From NCBI GenBank assembly GCA_965242895.1, contig OZ251507.1, positions 1,426,001 through 1,490,000 of the forward strand: a stretch of 64,000 nt of DNA, written 5' to 3'. The notes under the pieces were generated by a model. It did not search any database, was not told the origin of the DNA, and worked only from the letters and a program-made list of their open reading frames with translations. This stretch comes from CATQHL01 sp965242895. GTDB taxonomy: Bacteria; Actinomycetota; Acidimicrobiia; Acidimicrobiales; CATQHL01. The position numbers and the translations under genes are program-made. Positions within the stretch are counted from its first letter, which is position 1. Each line of letters starts with the position of its first letter. Shown here piece after piece: positions 23,884 through 32,781 of the stretch.

Positions 23884-26685
23884 ATGCCAAACCGACTGGT
23901 AATCGTCGAATCGCCGACGAAAGCCGCGACGATCTCCAGATTTCTCGACGACAGCTACGTCGTGGAGTCGTCCTACGGACACATCCGCGACCTGCCGAGC
24001 AACAGCACTGAAATCCCCGCCGCCTACAAGTCCGAACCCTGGGCGCGCCTGGGCATCGACGTCAATAACGATTTCAAGCCCCTTTACGTGATTTCCAAGA
24101 AAGGCAAGAAGCGTGTAGGCGAACTCAAGAAACTTGCCGCCGCTGCCGATGAGTTGTATCTGGCTACCGACGAAGACCGCGAAGGAGAGGCCATCTCCTG
24201 GCACCTATTAGAAGTCCTCTCCCCTCCGGCTCGAGTGCAGGTGCATCGGATGGTCTTTCACGAGATCACCCGCGAGGCCATCGCCGAATCGCTCAGAAAT
24301 CTGCGCGACATCGACCGCCGACTAGTGGACGCTCAGGAGGCGCGCAGACTTCTCGACAGGCTCTACGGTTTCGAGGTCTCACCTGTGCTCTGGAAAAAAG
24401 TGGCTGCGGGACTCTCGGCCGGACGGGTGCAGAGCGTGGCAACTCGCATGGTCGTGGAGCGGGAACGGGAACGGATGGCTTTCGTGCCGGCTTCTTACTG
24501 GTCGCTGCGTATGACCGCCCTGCCGCGGGAAGACGGGGGTGCGCCAAGTGCTTCGGCGGCAAGTTTCAAGGTCAGGATGAGCAGCCTCGACGGCGCCAAG
24601 GTCGCTCAGGGGAAGGACTTCGACGCCGACGGCAAGTCGAAGTCTTCCGGTCTGATCGTTCTCGTCGAATCCGAGGCGCTCCGACTAGGGGAAGACCTAA
24701 ACGGAAACACAGGCGAGGTGTCGTCGGTGAAGGAGAAGCCCTACAAGCGCAAGCCGCCGCCTCCGTTCATCACCTCCACTCTGCAGCAGGAGGCCGGACG
24801 AAGGCTCGGGTTGTCGTCCAAGGTGGTCATGCAGATCGCCCAGTCTCTCTACGAGAAGGGCTACATCACCTACATGCGTACCGATTCCACCACCCTGTCC
24901 GCATCTGCGGTTACGGCCGTACGCAAGGAAATAAGCCGCCGTTTCGGGGAGGATTACCTCCCCCCGCAGCCGCGCCGCCACCTCGGCAAGGCGCGAAACG
25001 CCCAGGAGGCTCACGAAGCCGTTCGCCCTGCCGGGGAGAGCCTGCGTCATCCCGATGAACTGCGCGGGCGTCTGAACGCGGCGGAGGCGCGACTCTACGA
25101 TCTCATCTGGCGTCGCACCATGGCCTCGCAGATGACCGACGCCGTCGGCAAGACCGTCAGCGTGGAGATATCCGCCCGCAGCAGCAGGGGCGAAAAGGCC
25201 GGCTTTTTCACCTCTGGCACGATCATCACCCACGAAGGCTTTCGGGCGGCCTTGCCCGCCGAATCGAAAAAAACCGCCGCCGAAGGGGGAACACACCGCT
25301 CTTCCGGCGGCGACGCTGAAGAAGTTTCAGAGAATCAGGTGCTTCCGAAGGTTTCCGAAGGCGACGTCGTGAGACTCTCCTCGCCGGAACCTGCCGGTCA
25401 TGAAACCAAGCCTCCTGCCCGCTTCACAGAGGCCACCCTGGTGCGGAAACTTGAAGAACTAGGAGTGGGGCGTCCGTCCACCTACGCCAGCATCATGGGC
25501 ACTATCCAAGACCGCGGCTACGTCTGGAAAAAAGGTTCGGCGCTCATTCCGGCTTTCACTGCTTTCGTTGTCGTGTCTCTGCTGGAGAAGCACTTCGGCG
25601 ACCTCGTGGATTACGCCTTTACCGCCCGGATGGAGGACGACCTCGACAAAATCGCCAACGGCTCAAACGAGTCCATCCCCTGGCTGCGGAACTTCTACTT
25701 CGGAGCTTCCGAGGCGCCCGGCCTCAAGACCTTGGTGTCTGAACGTCTCGACGACATCGACCCAAGGGTCATCAACAGCGTCCCGGTCGGCGTCGACCCA
25801 GGTGGAACACCCATCGAGATCCGCCTCGGGCGCTACGGCCCGTTCCTCTCCTGCGGTGAGCGGCGAGCCGACCTGGGGGAGGATCTGCCTCCCGACGAAC
25901 TGACCGCCGAACGCGCCTTGGAACTGCTAGCGGCAAGCAAAGCCACCCGAGAACTTGGCACCGACCCCGAATCGGGTCTGCCGGTCACGGCCAAGTCTGG
26001 CCGCTACGGGCCGTTCACCCAACTCGGCCCGGCGCCCGGCGACGAGGAGACTAAACCCCGTTACGCCTCCTTGTTCAAGTCCATGTCGCTCGAGACGGTC
26101 ACCCTTTCCGAAGCATTAAAACTGCTGAGCCTGCCGCGCACTCTCGGCGCTGCCGACGACGGAGAGGCCGTGACCGCTCAGAACGGCCGTTACGGCCCTT
26201 ACGTCAAGAAAGGCAAGGAAACTCGCTCTCTGGAGACCGAGGAACAGCTCTTCACGGTAACCCTAGATGAGGCTCTGGAACTGCTCTCGCGCCCCAAGAC
26301 GCGTCGCGGCTCTGCCGCTCGCGGGGCTTTGCGTGAACTCGGCTCCGATCCCCTGACTGGCAAGGAAGTCGTCCTCCGGGAGGGTCGCTTCGGTCCTTAC
26401 GTGAGCGACGGCGAGGTAAACGCCTCTCTGCGTAAGGACGACGATCCTGAGAAGTTGAGCATCGGGCGAGCCTCCGAGCTTCTGGCGGAGCGTCGCTCCG
26501 CAGTCGGAAAGCCGTCGTCGGGCGGACGCTCTCGCTCCTCCGGCAGCTTCAAAACCAAGGCCAACTCTCGTTCGAGCAGCCGAGCAGCTTCCAGCCGCAC
26601 CCCCCGCTCTCAGTCGTCTAGCCCTCAGTCTTCGAGAAAGACGAAGCGTTCCGGGCCAGGCCGTTCTTCCGGACGCCCGCGCTAG
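23884..26685 (+). CDS. topA: DNA topoisomerase I
   Basis: 933 residues, type IA topoisomerase. The TOPRIM domain starts at once (RLVIVESPTKAATI, later LATDEDREGEAISWH), followed by the active-site region YITYMRTDSTTLS with the catalytic Tyr at residue 330, and domain IV/II signatures (ARNAQEAHEAVRP, VGRPSTYASIM). Instead of zinc fingers, the C-terminus has several topoisomerase C-terminal repeats marked by GRYGPF/GRFGPY, typical of actinobacteria. It ends with a Ser/Arg/Lys-rich low-complexity tail of about 80 residues. It relaxes negative supercoils. Confidence 0.97.
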   Translation: MPNRLVIVESPTKAATISRFLDDSYVVESSYGHIRDLPSNSTEIPAAYKSEPWARLGIDVNNDFKPLYVISKKGKKRVGELKKLAAAADELYLATDEDREGEAISWHLLEVLSPPARVQVHRMVFHEITREAIAESLRNLRDIDRRLVDAQEARRLLDRLYGFEVSPVLWKKVAAGLSAGRVQSVATRMVVERERERMAFVPASYWSLRMTALPREDGGAPSASAASFKVRMSSLDGAKVAQGKDFDADGKSKSSGLIVLVESEALRLGEDLNGNTGEVSSVKEKPYKRKPPPPFITSTLQQEAGRRLGLSSKVVMQIAQSLYEKGYITYMRTDSTTLSASAVTAVRKEISRRFGEDYLPPQPRRHLGKARNAQEAHEAVRPAGESLRHPDELRGRLNAAEARLYDLIWRRTMASQMTDAVGKTVSVEISARSSRGEKAGFFTSGTIITHEGFRAALPAESKKTAAEGGTHRSSGGDAEEVSENQVLPKVSEGDVVRLSSPEPAGHETKPPARFTEATLVRKLEELGVGRPSTYASIMGTIQDRGYVWKKGSALIPAFTAFVVVSLLEKHFGDLVDYAFTARMEDDLDKIANGSNESIPWLRNFYFGASEAPGLKTLVSERLDDIDPRVINSVPVGVDPGGTPIEIRLGRYGPFLSCGERRADLGEDLPPDELTAERALELLAASKATRELGTDPESGLPVTAKSGRYGPFTQLGPAPGDEETKPRYASLFKSMSLETVTLSEALKLLSLPRTLGAADDGEAVTAQNGRYGPYVKKGKETRSLETEEQLFTVTLDEALELLSRPKTRRGSAARGALRELGSDPLTGKEVVLREGRFGPYVSDGEVNASLRKDDDPEKLSIGRASELLAERRSAVGKPSSGGRSRSSGSFKTKANSRSSSRAASSRTPRSQSSSPQSSRKTKRSGPGRSSGRPR

Positions 26686-26699
26686 GGAGGTCCCGCCTC

Positions 26700-28505
26700 G
26701 TGGCGTCGGATGAGGAGTCCCATGAGTCTCATGAAGAGGAGTACTACCGCCCCGAACCGATAGATCCGTTGCCGGATCAGATCAGCAACTGGGGCGCAAA
26801 TCTAGGCAAGAAATGGTCGAACTTCATCGATCGGGTGTTCGGCTCACGTCAGTTCCTTCACCTCTGGTCGGCGCAGTTAGTGACCTCTCTGGGGGACTGG
26901 CTTGGATTTCTGGCTTTGGCCATAGTCGCTGGGCGAGTAGGAGCTAATCCCGATTTGTCGATCGCCATGGTGATGGCCACCCGTTTGGTGCCGGGTCTGT
27001 TCTTCACCCCCATGACAGGGGTTCTGGCAGACCGCTTCGACCGCCGCCGTCTCATGATCTTGTGCGACGTGGCTAGGGCTGGAATTTTTCTGTTCGTCCC
27101 CTTCGTGAACAGCCTCTGGGCGCTTATCGTGGCCTCCCTGGTGATCGAGGCCTTCACGCTGGCCTGGATTCCGGCCAAGGAGGCGTTGGTCCCCAATCTG
27201 CTCAGAAAGGAGCACCTGACCACGGCCAACTCTCTCTCCATGCTGGCCACCTACGGCATGTTCCCGATCGCCTCCCTCGTGCTGGTGGGTGTGCAGAGCG
27301 CTGCAGCAAATCTGGAGAACTCAGGTTTCGCACAAGCCCTCCGACTGGAAAAGGAGGCGTTCGCCTTCTACATCAACTCTTTGACTTTTCTGATTTCAGC
27401 GCTTCTGCTGTTCGCGATACGGCTGCCCGAATCTTCGCTCGTTGGTCGGAAGTTCGCCGGGAGGCCGTCGGGCGGCTGGAGGGACTTTCTCACCCGTTTC
27501 AGGTCGGGGCGTTCTCGGTCTCGCTCCGCTCGGTTTAGCCATCGGATCTTGACCGTTTGGCAACAGTTCCTGCGGGAGGTCAGAGAGGGTTGGAAGTACG
27601 TGTTCCACAACGACACGGTACGCCCCATCGGAGTCGGGTTGGCTATGGGGCTCATCGGCGGCGGCATGCTTGTGCCGTTGGGCCTGATCTACATCAAGGA
27701 AATTCTCGGGCTTGCGGAGAAAGAGGCCGACAGAGCCTGGGGGATCATGACGACCGGATTGGGGGTCGGCGTCGCCCTGGGTGTGGGAGTGATCCTGCTA
27801 GTGCAGCAAAAGCTCAACAAGGAGGTCATGTTCACGTCATCGGTGTTTGGCGCCGGAGTCTTCCTGCTGCTAGCCGCCTCCCTCAACTCTCTGATCGGGG
27901 TTGCTTTCATGGCGGGCGGGTTGGGCATGAGCGCTGGAGGCATCTACGTGGTCGGCTTCACGCTGCTTCATTCCAACACTGCCGATGAGTTGCGCGGGCG
28001 TGTGTTCGCCGGCCTTTATTCCATTGTGCGCTTGTGCCTGGTCTTGGCTCTGGTGCTCGGCCCGTCGCTTTCTTCCGGCCTAGACGCCCTCTCTAACTGG
28101 CTTTTTGAGGGGTCCTGGAGAATCGGCGTCACCATTCCGCTCCCTGGGGTTCGCTTGACGCTCTGGCTGTCCGGGTTGGTGATCGTGGTGGCAGGGTTGT
28201 TGGTGCGGCGCCTGCAAAAGCAGAGCGCCGATACCGGTTCTGGACTCCCCGCGGCTCCCGCCGCCGGGGACGCTTCCTCTGACCCCGCTGAGGGGGACGC
28301 CCCCTCCGATCCCGCCGACGGGGACACCCCCTCCGATCCCGCCGGCCAGGACGCTTCCTCTGACCCCGCCGACGGGGACGCCCCCTCCGATCCCGCCGCC
28401 GGGGACGACCCTTCCGCTCCTGCCGGCCAGGACGCTTCCTCTGACCTCGCTGAAGGGGACGCCCCCTCCGATCCCGCCGCCGGCCAGGAAGACCCTCAGC
28501 CGTGA
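26700..28505 (+). CDS. MFS transporter with repetitive acidic C-terminal tail
   Basis: 601 residues. After a hydrophilic, Glu-rich N-terminus there are about 12 transmembrane segments with an MFS layout, including an ADRFDRRRLMILCDVARAG motif after the second helix, the MFS motif A-like loop. A central cytoplasmic Arg-rich loop (residues about 255-290) separates the halves. The last 85 residues are a Pro/Asp/Ser tandem repeat with no membrane segment. It resembles the MFS_3/enterobactin-exporter-like group; the substrate is unknown. GTG 26700 follows the topA stop by 14 bases, and its stop overlaps tmk. Confidence 0.85.
   Translation: MASDEESHESHEEEYYRPEPIDPLPDQISNWGANLGKKWSNFIDRVFGSRQFLHLWSAQLVTSLGDWLGFLALAIVAGRVGANPDLSIAMVMATRLVPGLFFTPMTGVLADRFDRRRLMILCDVARAGIFLFVPFVNSLWALIVASLVIEAFTLAWIPAKEALVPNLLRKEHLTTANSLSMLATYGMFPIASLVLVGVQSAAANLENSGFAQALRLEKEAFAFYINSLTFLISALLLFAIRLPESSLVGRKFAGRPSGGWRDFLTRFRSGRSRSRSARFSHRILTVWQQFLREVREGWKYVFHNDTVRPIGVGLAMGLIGGGMLVPLGLIYIKEILGLAEKEADRAWGIMTTGLGVGVALGVGVILLVQQKLNKEVMFTSSVFGAGVFLLLAASLNSLIGVAFMAGGLGMSAGGIYVVGFTLLHSNTADELRGRVFAGLYSIVRLCLVLALVLGPSLSSGLDALSNWLFEGSWRIGVTIPLPGVRLTLWLSGLVIVVAGLLVRRLQKQSADTGSGLPAAPAAGDASSDPAEGDAPSDPADGDTPSDPAGQDASSDPADGDAPSDPAAGDDPSAPAGQDASSDLAEGDAPSDPAAGQEDPQP
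28258..28496 (+). repeat. Tandem repeats encoding the MFS tail
   Basis: About seven imperfect units of roughly 33 bases give 11-residue repeats of the type GDAPSDPADGD/QDASSDPA. All indels keep the frame. Confidence 0.85.
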
Positions 28506-29122
28506 GTTCCCCGGGTGCGGGAGCGCGGTTCGTCGTGTTCGAAGGGGGGGAGTCCGCCGGCAAGTCCACTCAGGCTTCTCGGCTGGCCATCCGCCGCGGC
28601 GCCCTGCTCACCTTCGAACCGGGCGACACCCCTCTAGGCCGCGAACTGCGCCGTCTGCTGCTCTCCTCCCGAGCGCCCATGGGGGACCGGGCCGAGGCGT
28701 TGCTCCTAGCGGCTGACCGCGCGCAGCACGTCGAAGAGGTGATCCGCCCCGCACTGGATGCGGGCACCGACGTGGTGTGCGACCGTTATGCGGCGTCCTA
28801 CCTGGCCTATCAGGGATACGGTCGCGGCCTCGACCGGGAGTTCCTGCGCGGCCTCTCTATCTGGGCCGCAGATGAACTCGCCCCCGACTTGTTTGTGCTC
28901 TTAGACATCTGCCCAGAACGTGCTCGCACTCGTCTTCCAGAACGGCGCAAGAAAGACAGATTTGAAGCCTCGGGAGCCTTATTTCAGAAGCGAGTGCGCG
29001 AGGGCTACCTGGAACTGGCCGCCGCGCAGCCGGAACTCTGGGTGGTCGTGGACGCCGACCGAGACCTCGAAGAGGTGTCGGAGTCCGTGCGGCAAGCGGT
29101 CGCCGAGCGGCTGGGCTGGTAG
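28502..29122 (+). CDS. tmk: Thymidylate kinase
   Basis: 206 residues. The P-loop FEGGESAGKSTQA, the DRY motif (CDRYAASYLAYQG) and the lid region around PERARTRLPERRKKDRFE are those of bacterial TMP kinase, which phosphorylates dTMP to dTDP. The usual second loop residue (GIDG/GGEG) is varied to GGESAGK. The GTG start overlaps the MFS stop (GTGA). holB follows 29 bases later, and the tmk-holB pairing is a common bacterial arrangement. Confidence 0.94.
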   Translation: MSSPGAGARFVVFEGGESAGKSTQASRLAIRRGALLTFEPGDTPLGRELRRLLLSSRAPMGDRAEALLLAADRAQHVEEVIRPALDAGTDVVCDRYAASYLAYQGYGRGLDREFLRGLSIWAADELAPDLFVLLDICPERARTRLPERRKKDRFEASGALFQKRVREGYLELAAAQPELWVVVDADRDLEEVSESVRQAVAERLGW

Positions 29123-29151
29123 CGCTCAGACGGCTTGTCCTGTCCAAGCGG

Positions 29152-30366
29152 ATGCTGCCGGTGGAATCGGGATTCCAGGGAGAACTAGGGGAATCCCTGC
29201 CTTCGCTGAAGGACGAATCGGCGCCATCCACTCTTTCGTCCGCCGGCATTGACTGGCCTCCGCTGGCAGTCCAGGCGGGCTTGGTCAAGCAACTGGAAGC
29301 TTCTCTGTCTTCACCCGTCCATGCGTATCTCTTCTTGGGCCCCGACGCTGTCGGCAAGCGGGAGGTCGCTCGCGTCTTCGCCTCCGAATTGATAGCTGCG
29401 CCGGTCTCCGACCCGTCCGAGGCGGAGAAGCAGCGGCGGAGCGTCCTAGGGGGCTTGCACCCAGATTTCGTGGTCGTAGCGCCCCGTGGTCGGCGCCTGC
29501 TCGACGAACAGGCCGTCCGCATCATCGCCGAAGCCGGTCGGAAACCTGCCCATCGAGGGCGCAAAGTCATTCTGGTGGAGCAGCTCCACACTGCCCATGT
29601 CACCGTCGCCCCCAGGATTCTCAAAACTCTGGAGGAACCCGCTCCTTCGGTGGTGATGTTGCTGCTGGCCGCCTACGTGCGCCCCGATCACATCACAGTG
29701 GCTTCCCGATGTTTCCAGATCACCTTTCCGGCGCGCAGTCTTATTCACAGGGAACGTCCAGGCGAGGGATCTGCTGCCGGCTACGCAGGTGCGCCCAGCG
29801 CAGCGGACGCCGCCCCGCACTTCCCTGACTGGGACATTCCTGCTGCCGGGGAGCTGCAGCGAGCGCATGAATTGATTCTCAAAGAGTGGGTCTTGCCTAT
29901 CGAAGGTCGTCCGAGGGAGGTCTCCGAGGAGTTGGAGCACTTGGGCGAAGGTGATCTGCAGCGTCGTTTCGAGTTCTGGTGTTCGCTGCTGGATCGTCTC
30001 GACGGCACCGGAGCTACAGCAGCGGTGCTTGCCGATGAAGCCTTGGCCTTGATCAGTTCTGCTGAGGATTCCGCCAAGGCCGCAGCAAAGCGCTTTGCCG
30101 AGGTCGAGGATTTCGCTGCGATGGAGACCAGCACCGAACGACTTCAGCGGCATAGTCGCTTGGGGCGGGGTTTAAGCGAGGGGGAACTGCGTTACGGGTT
30201 AGCTGTAATGCTCAACCGTTATTCAGCTGAACTCTTGGGGCCTGACGGTGTCAAGGCTTCTAAAGCAATAGATCTCATCAACGACGCAGCTAAGGCGTTC
30301 ACCTTTAACCCCAATATGAAACTCTTGTTAGTGAACCTCCTGCTTCAGCTAGGGGCTTTGAAATAG
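29152..30366 (+). CDS. holB: DNA polymerase III delta prime subunit
   Basis: 404 residues; AAA+ clamp-loader subunit. The N-terminal region shows HAYLFLGPDAVGKREVARVFASEL, GLHPDFVVVAPRG, IRIIAEAGRKPAHRGRKVILVEQ and ILKTLEEPAPSVVMLLL, which is the delta-prime pattern. The P-loop has Arg instead of Ser/Thr after GK, as expected for a subunit that need not hydrolyse ATP. The zinc-module cysteines that normally precede the G-x-HPD motif are missing. The C-terminus has helical clamp-loader features. ATG 29152 gives a 30-residue N-terminal addition before homology, so a later start is possible. tRNA-Thr follows. Confidence 0.9.
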   Translation: MLPVESGFQGELGESLPSLKDESAPSTLSSAGIDWPPLAVQAGLVKQLEASLSSPVHAYLFLGPDAVGKREVARVFASELIAAPVSDPSEAEKQRRSVLGGLHPDFVVVAPRGRRLLDEQAVRIIAEAGRKPAHRGRKVILVEQLHTAHVTVAPRILKTLEEPAPSVVMLLLAAYVRPDHITVASRCFQITFPARSLIHRERPGEGSAAGYAGAPSAADAAPHFPDWDIPAAGELQRAHELILKEWVLPIEGRPREVSEELEHLGEGDLQRRFEFWCSLLDRLDGTGATAAVLADEALALISSAEDSAKAAAKRFAEVEDFAAMETSTERLQRHSRLGRGLSEGELRYGLAVMLNRYSAELLGPDGVKASKAIDLINDAAKAFTFNPNMKLLLVNLLLQLGALK

Positions 30367-30464
30367 CTTTCCCAAGTCCTTCTTAGCGCGTCCGCTGATC
30401 GAGATATTGAGCAGTTCGGGCGATTTCCGTCTAGTCTTATGGGTGCGGCTGCGTTGCGGCGCGT

Positions 30465-30537
30465 GCCCGGGTAGCTCAGTTGGTAGAGCGATTCACTCGT
30501 AATGAATAGGTCCGGGGTTCGATTCCCCGCCCGGGCT
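30465..30537 (+). tRNA. tRNA-Thr, anticodon CGT
   Basis: Cloverleaf of 73 bases: acceptor GCCCGGG/CCCGGGC with discriminator T, D arm GCTCAGTTGGTAGAGC, anticodon stem ATTCA/TGAAT enclosing CTCGTAA (anticodon CGT), T arm CGGGGTTCGATTCCCCG. No CCA is encoded. It marks the left border of a region with different composition. Confidence 0.95.
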
Positions 30538-30881
30538 CGGTCGACCCTCTTCCGGCTCCCGCACGGTCGTTTCCCGGGGCGTCGTCTATGCACCTCCTCT
30601 CGGAGTGAGGTGGAGTGCTGTGAGAGCTGCGACTACACTGGACACATGATGAATTGCCCTTACCTCCAGACCTCCGAGGGAATTTCTGAATCGGTCACCT
30701 TAGGCGGAGTTTACGCGCTCGGACTGCGCCTAGCGGGGCGGGGGTTGCTGGGGCGCTTGTGATGCCCGGGTGTTGAGGAAGGATTGACGTGATCGAGCGT
30801 TCGGCTGGCGGTGACCGGCTGTGGGTGTATTGGGTGAAGCTGCTGGGCGGCGGGTTTTGTTGGTGGGGTCGTGTTTGGGCG
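30538..30881. other. 344-bp stretch without a convincing gene, after tRNA-Thr
   Basis: From about 30770 the sequence shifts to a G/T-rich coding-strand style that persists through the next 10 kb. A 38-codon frame at 30646 (MMNCPYLQ...) has no ribosome-binding site or family features. I see no copy of the tRNA 3' end that would mark an integration site. Confidence 0.5.
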
Positions 30882-32258
30882 ATGGGGGGTTGGTTTCGGC
30901 GCGCGGCAGTGGGGGCGGTCGTGTTGTTGCTGGTTGTCGGTTGTTCTGGGGGTCGGGTGGGTGACCGCCCGGGGATTCCTCTTTCGGAGTCTGCAGAGGA
31001 GGACGCTGGCGGGGTTCCGTCGGTGGTTGGGGAGGTAGGGGATGTAAGAGATGTTGGGGTTGAGCCTATTCGTTTAGGGTTGGTGATGGCTTCTTCTGGA
31101 GGTTTAGCATTGCTGGATTCTCCTGTGGTTGAGGCGTTGAGGTATGCGGTGCGGCAGGTGAACGAGTCTGGGGGTTTGTTAGGGCGTCCGCTGGAATTGT
31201 TGGAATATGATTCTAATTCTGAGTTGAACGTCGCTTACAACGCAGCGTTGAGGTTGTTGGAGCGGGAAGTTTCTTTGATTTTCGTTTCGTGTGATTTGTT
31301 TTATTCGCGCCCGGTGATGGAGGCGGCCGGCGACGCTGGGGTGCTAGTCGTGGCCCCGTGCGGGCCGGAGCCTCGTGTGGGAGGCGTGTTTGTGCGGCCT
31401 TTAGCGTTTTCTTCAGGCACTTCAGCGGGGAATTACGCTGAAGTCATGGCCGAGCACGCGGTGGCTGAAGGCCATCTGGAAGCGACAGTTTTCGTGGAGA
31501 GCGACGATGAGTGGTCGGTGGAAGCGTGCGATTTGTTCTCTGAGCGTTTCGCTGAGAGCGGCGGGCGTGTCGCGGGCAGGGTGGTGCTGGACGCCGCGTG
31601 GTGGGAGGTCGCAGCTAATATCTCGCGCCCGATGGTCTTGGAGATGCTGGCCGGAGTGTCGCAGTCGCCTTTGTTAGTGTTATGCGGCGCGCCAGGCGGC
31701 AGAGGAAGGGAACTATTTCATCTGCTGCGTGCTTCGGGCGTGAACTCGCCTGTTTTGGCTACGAACGCTCTCGACGGCAGAGAGTGGTTGAGAACAGTGC
31801 CGAACGTTGGGTCGCTGGCAGTGGTCACAGAGGCTTCTATGTACGGAGACGATCCGAGCCGGCAGGTCAATTCTTATTTTGCGGGCACTCTAGGCGCCGA
31901 ACCAGGGACGCCGGAGAGGATGGGGAGGTCGGTCACCGGCGCTGAAGGTCTCTGGATGTTCATACGGGCCGTGAACCTCACGGGGAGTTTAGATCCCGTG
32001 GCGCTGGCAAGAACGATCGAGGGGTTCTCCGACGTCGAACTCTGGATGGGCCCAGCTACTTTCAGCGAGGAATCCCACATAGTCGAGGGGCGGGCGCTGC
32101 GCGTCGTCAGTCACGCCGGTGGAGCCAGCAGGCTCATCGCAGTACGCACCCCCACCGAAACTCCACGCCAGACAACCGCTCAGTCCTCCACGGAGACTGA
32201 GCAGTTCTCCTCCGAAGCCCTCCAGCAGTCCGCGGGAATCGAGCAGCAGTCCTCCTAA
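30882..32258 (+). CDS. Orphan ligand-binding lipoprotein (branched-chain amino-acid receptor family)
   Basis: From ATG 30882 the product has an N-terminal signal with lipobox (LLLVVGCSGG), an Asp/Glu/Val-rich spacer and a type I periplasmic-binding fold: PIRLGLVMASSGGLALLDSPVVEALRYAVRQVNESGGLLGRPLELLEYDS is the family's opening. The C-terminus is a Thr/Ser/Gln/Glu-rich tail of about 35 residues. It is related to the two Liv-type lipoproteins at 54771 and 56409 but has diverged and has no permease or ATPase nearby. An upstream in-frame start at 30789 would place 31 extra residues before the signal and is less likely. The role is unknown; sensing or scavenging is possible. Confidence 0.8.
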   Translation: MGGWFRRAAVGAVVLLLVVGCSGGRVGDRPGIPLSESAEEDAGGVPSVVGEVGDVRDVGVEPIRLGLVMASSGGLALLDSPVVEALRYAVRQVNESGGLLGRPLELLEYDSNSELNVAYNAALRLLEREVSLIFVSCDLFYSRPVMEAAGDAGVLVVAPCGPEPRVGGVFVRPLAFSSGTSAGNYAEVMAEHAVAEGHLEATVFVESDDEWSVEACDLFSERFAESGGRVAGRVVLDAAWWEVAANISRPMVLEMLAGVSQSPLLVLCGAPGGRGRELFHLLRASGVNSPVLATNALDGREWLRTVPNVGSLAVVTEASMYGDDPSRQVNSYFAGTLGAEPGTPERMGRSVTGAEGLWMFIRAVNLTGSLDPVALARTIEGFSDVELWMGPATFSEESHIVEGRALRVVSHAGGASRLIAVRTPTETPRQTTAQSSTETEQFSSEALQQSAGIEQQSS

Positions 32259-32288
32259 GTCCCTCCGCAGTCCTCCTAAGTCCCTCCA
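32247..32288 (+). repeat. 21-bp tandem duplication containing the stop codon of the lipoprotein gene
   Basis: Two adjacent copies of CAGTCCTCCTAAGTCCCTCC plus one base lie at 32247-32267 and 32268-32288. Copy 1 holds the TAA of the lipoprotein gene; copy 2 repeats it downstream. Confidence 0.88.
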
Positions 32289-32575
32289 GAAGTTCCCGAG
32301 AATAGATAGCCGCAGGCGGCTGCTTCGAGCACTTCGTTCGACCCCTTAAGGCTATCTAGCAGTTTCCGGGAAGTGACGGAAATTGAATAGCCGCGCGCAG
32401 TTTCGGGCAATTCTCCGGCGCGGCGGCTCGGTCCAGGTGAGGCTTTCGGCTTCGACGGGCGAATGATCTTGCCGCTGCGCGTTGCACATTGTTCGTTATT
32501 GATGATATAATTAAAAAGGTTGTTCGAAGTAGCGGGATCGTTTTTTAGGTTCCGAAGAGACAAAAAGGAGTTGGC
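32259..32575 (+). other. Intergenic/leader region before the large secreted protein
   Basis: Besides the 21-bp repeat and the promoter listed separately, it contains AGCCGC-AG-GCGGCT and an outer AGATAGCC/GGCTATCT pair around it (about 32304-32356), which could fold as a structured terminator for the lipoprotein transcript. A leader of about 58 bases runs from the predicted start point to the ATG at 32576, preceded by AAAAAGGAGTTGGC. Confidence 0.45.
32482..32511 (+). promoter_or_regulatory. Strong promoter driving the signal peptide/large secreted protein
   Basis: TTGCAC (32482-32487), 18-base spacer and perfect TATAAT (32506-32511), in a locally AT-rich patch. Transcription would start near 32518. 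Confidence 0.65.
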
Positions 32576-32737
32576 ATGTCGCTTATCGGGCTGCTTTCCA
32601 TAAGAATCGCATCGAGGTCCGCCTTGGCGGGCGTGCTTTTGGCTGCGTCGTTGGTGGCGCCTGTGGCCCTGTCCTCTGAGGATGTTTCCGCGCTAGGCGG
32701 GGATGAAGTTGAGGGGGGGGGGGGGGGGCATTCGTAG
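32576..32737 (+). CDS. Signal peptide segment, out of frame with the large secreted protein
   Basis: ATG 32576, 7 bases after AAGGAG, encodes 53 residues: a basic start (SIRIASRS), a hydrophobic core (ALAGVLLAASLVAPVAL), a polar stretch SSEDVSALGGDEVE, and then five Gly from the poly-G tract before HS and a TAG. As a stand-alone product it would be an exported peptide with no body. The frame that opens the 1,782-residue protein downstream is free of stops back into the same G tract. Adding one G or removing two would fuse them, reading Gly-run then AFVASFGSDGS. It is therefore best seen as the N-terminus of that protein. Confidence 0.75.
   Translation: MSLIGLLSIRIASRSALAGVLLAASLVAPVALSSEDVSALGGDEVEGGGGGHS
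32713..32728 (+). repeat. Homopolymer of 16 G
   Basis: An uninterrupted run of 16 G separates the signal peptide frame from the body of the secreted protein. With 16 G the frames do not match; with 14 or 17 they do. No other G run of this size occurs in the window. Confidence 0.95.
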
Positions 32738-32781
32738 CCAGCTTCGGAAGTGATGGATCCCTCGCGCACTCCGTAGGGCTA

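Noticed and set aside
30646..30762. 38-codon frame (MMNCPYLQ...) after tRNA-Thr
   Set aside because: No ribosome-binding site, weak promoter match, no recognisable pattern; probably chance.
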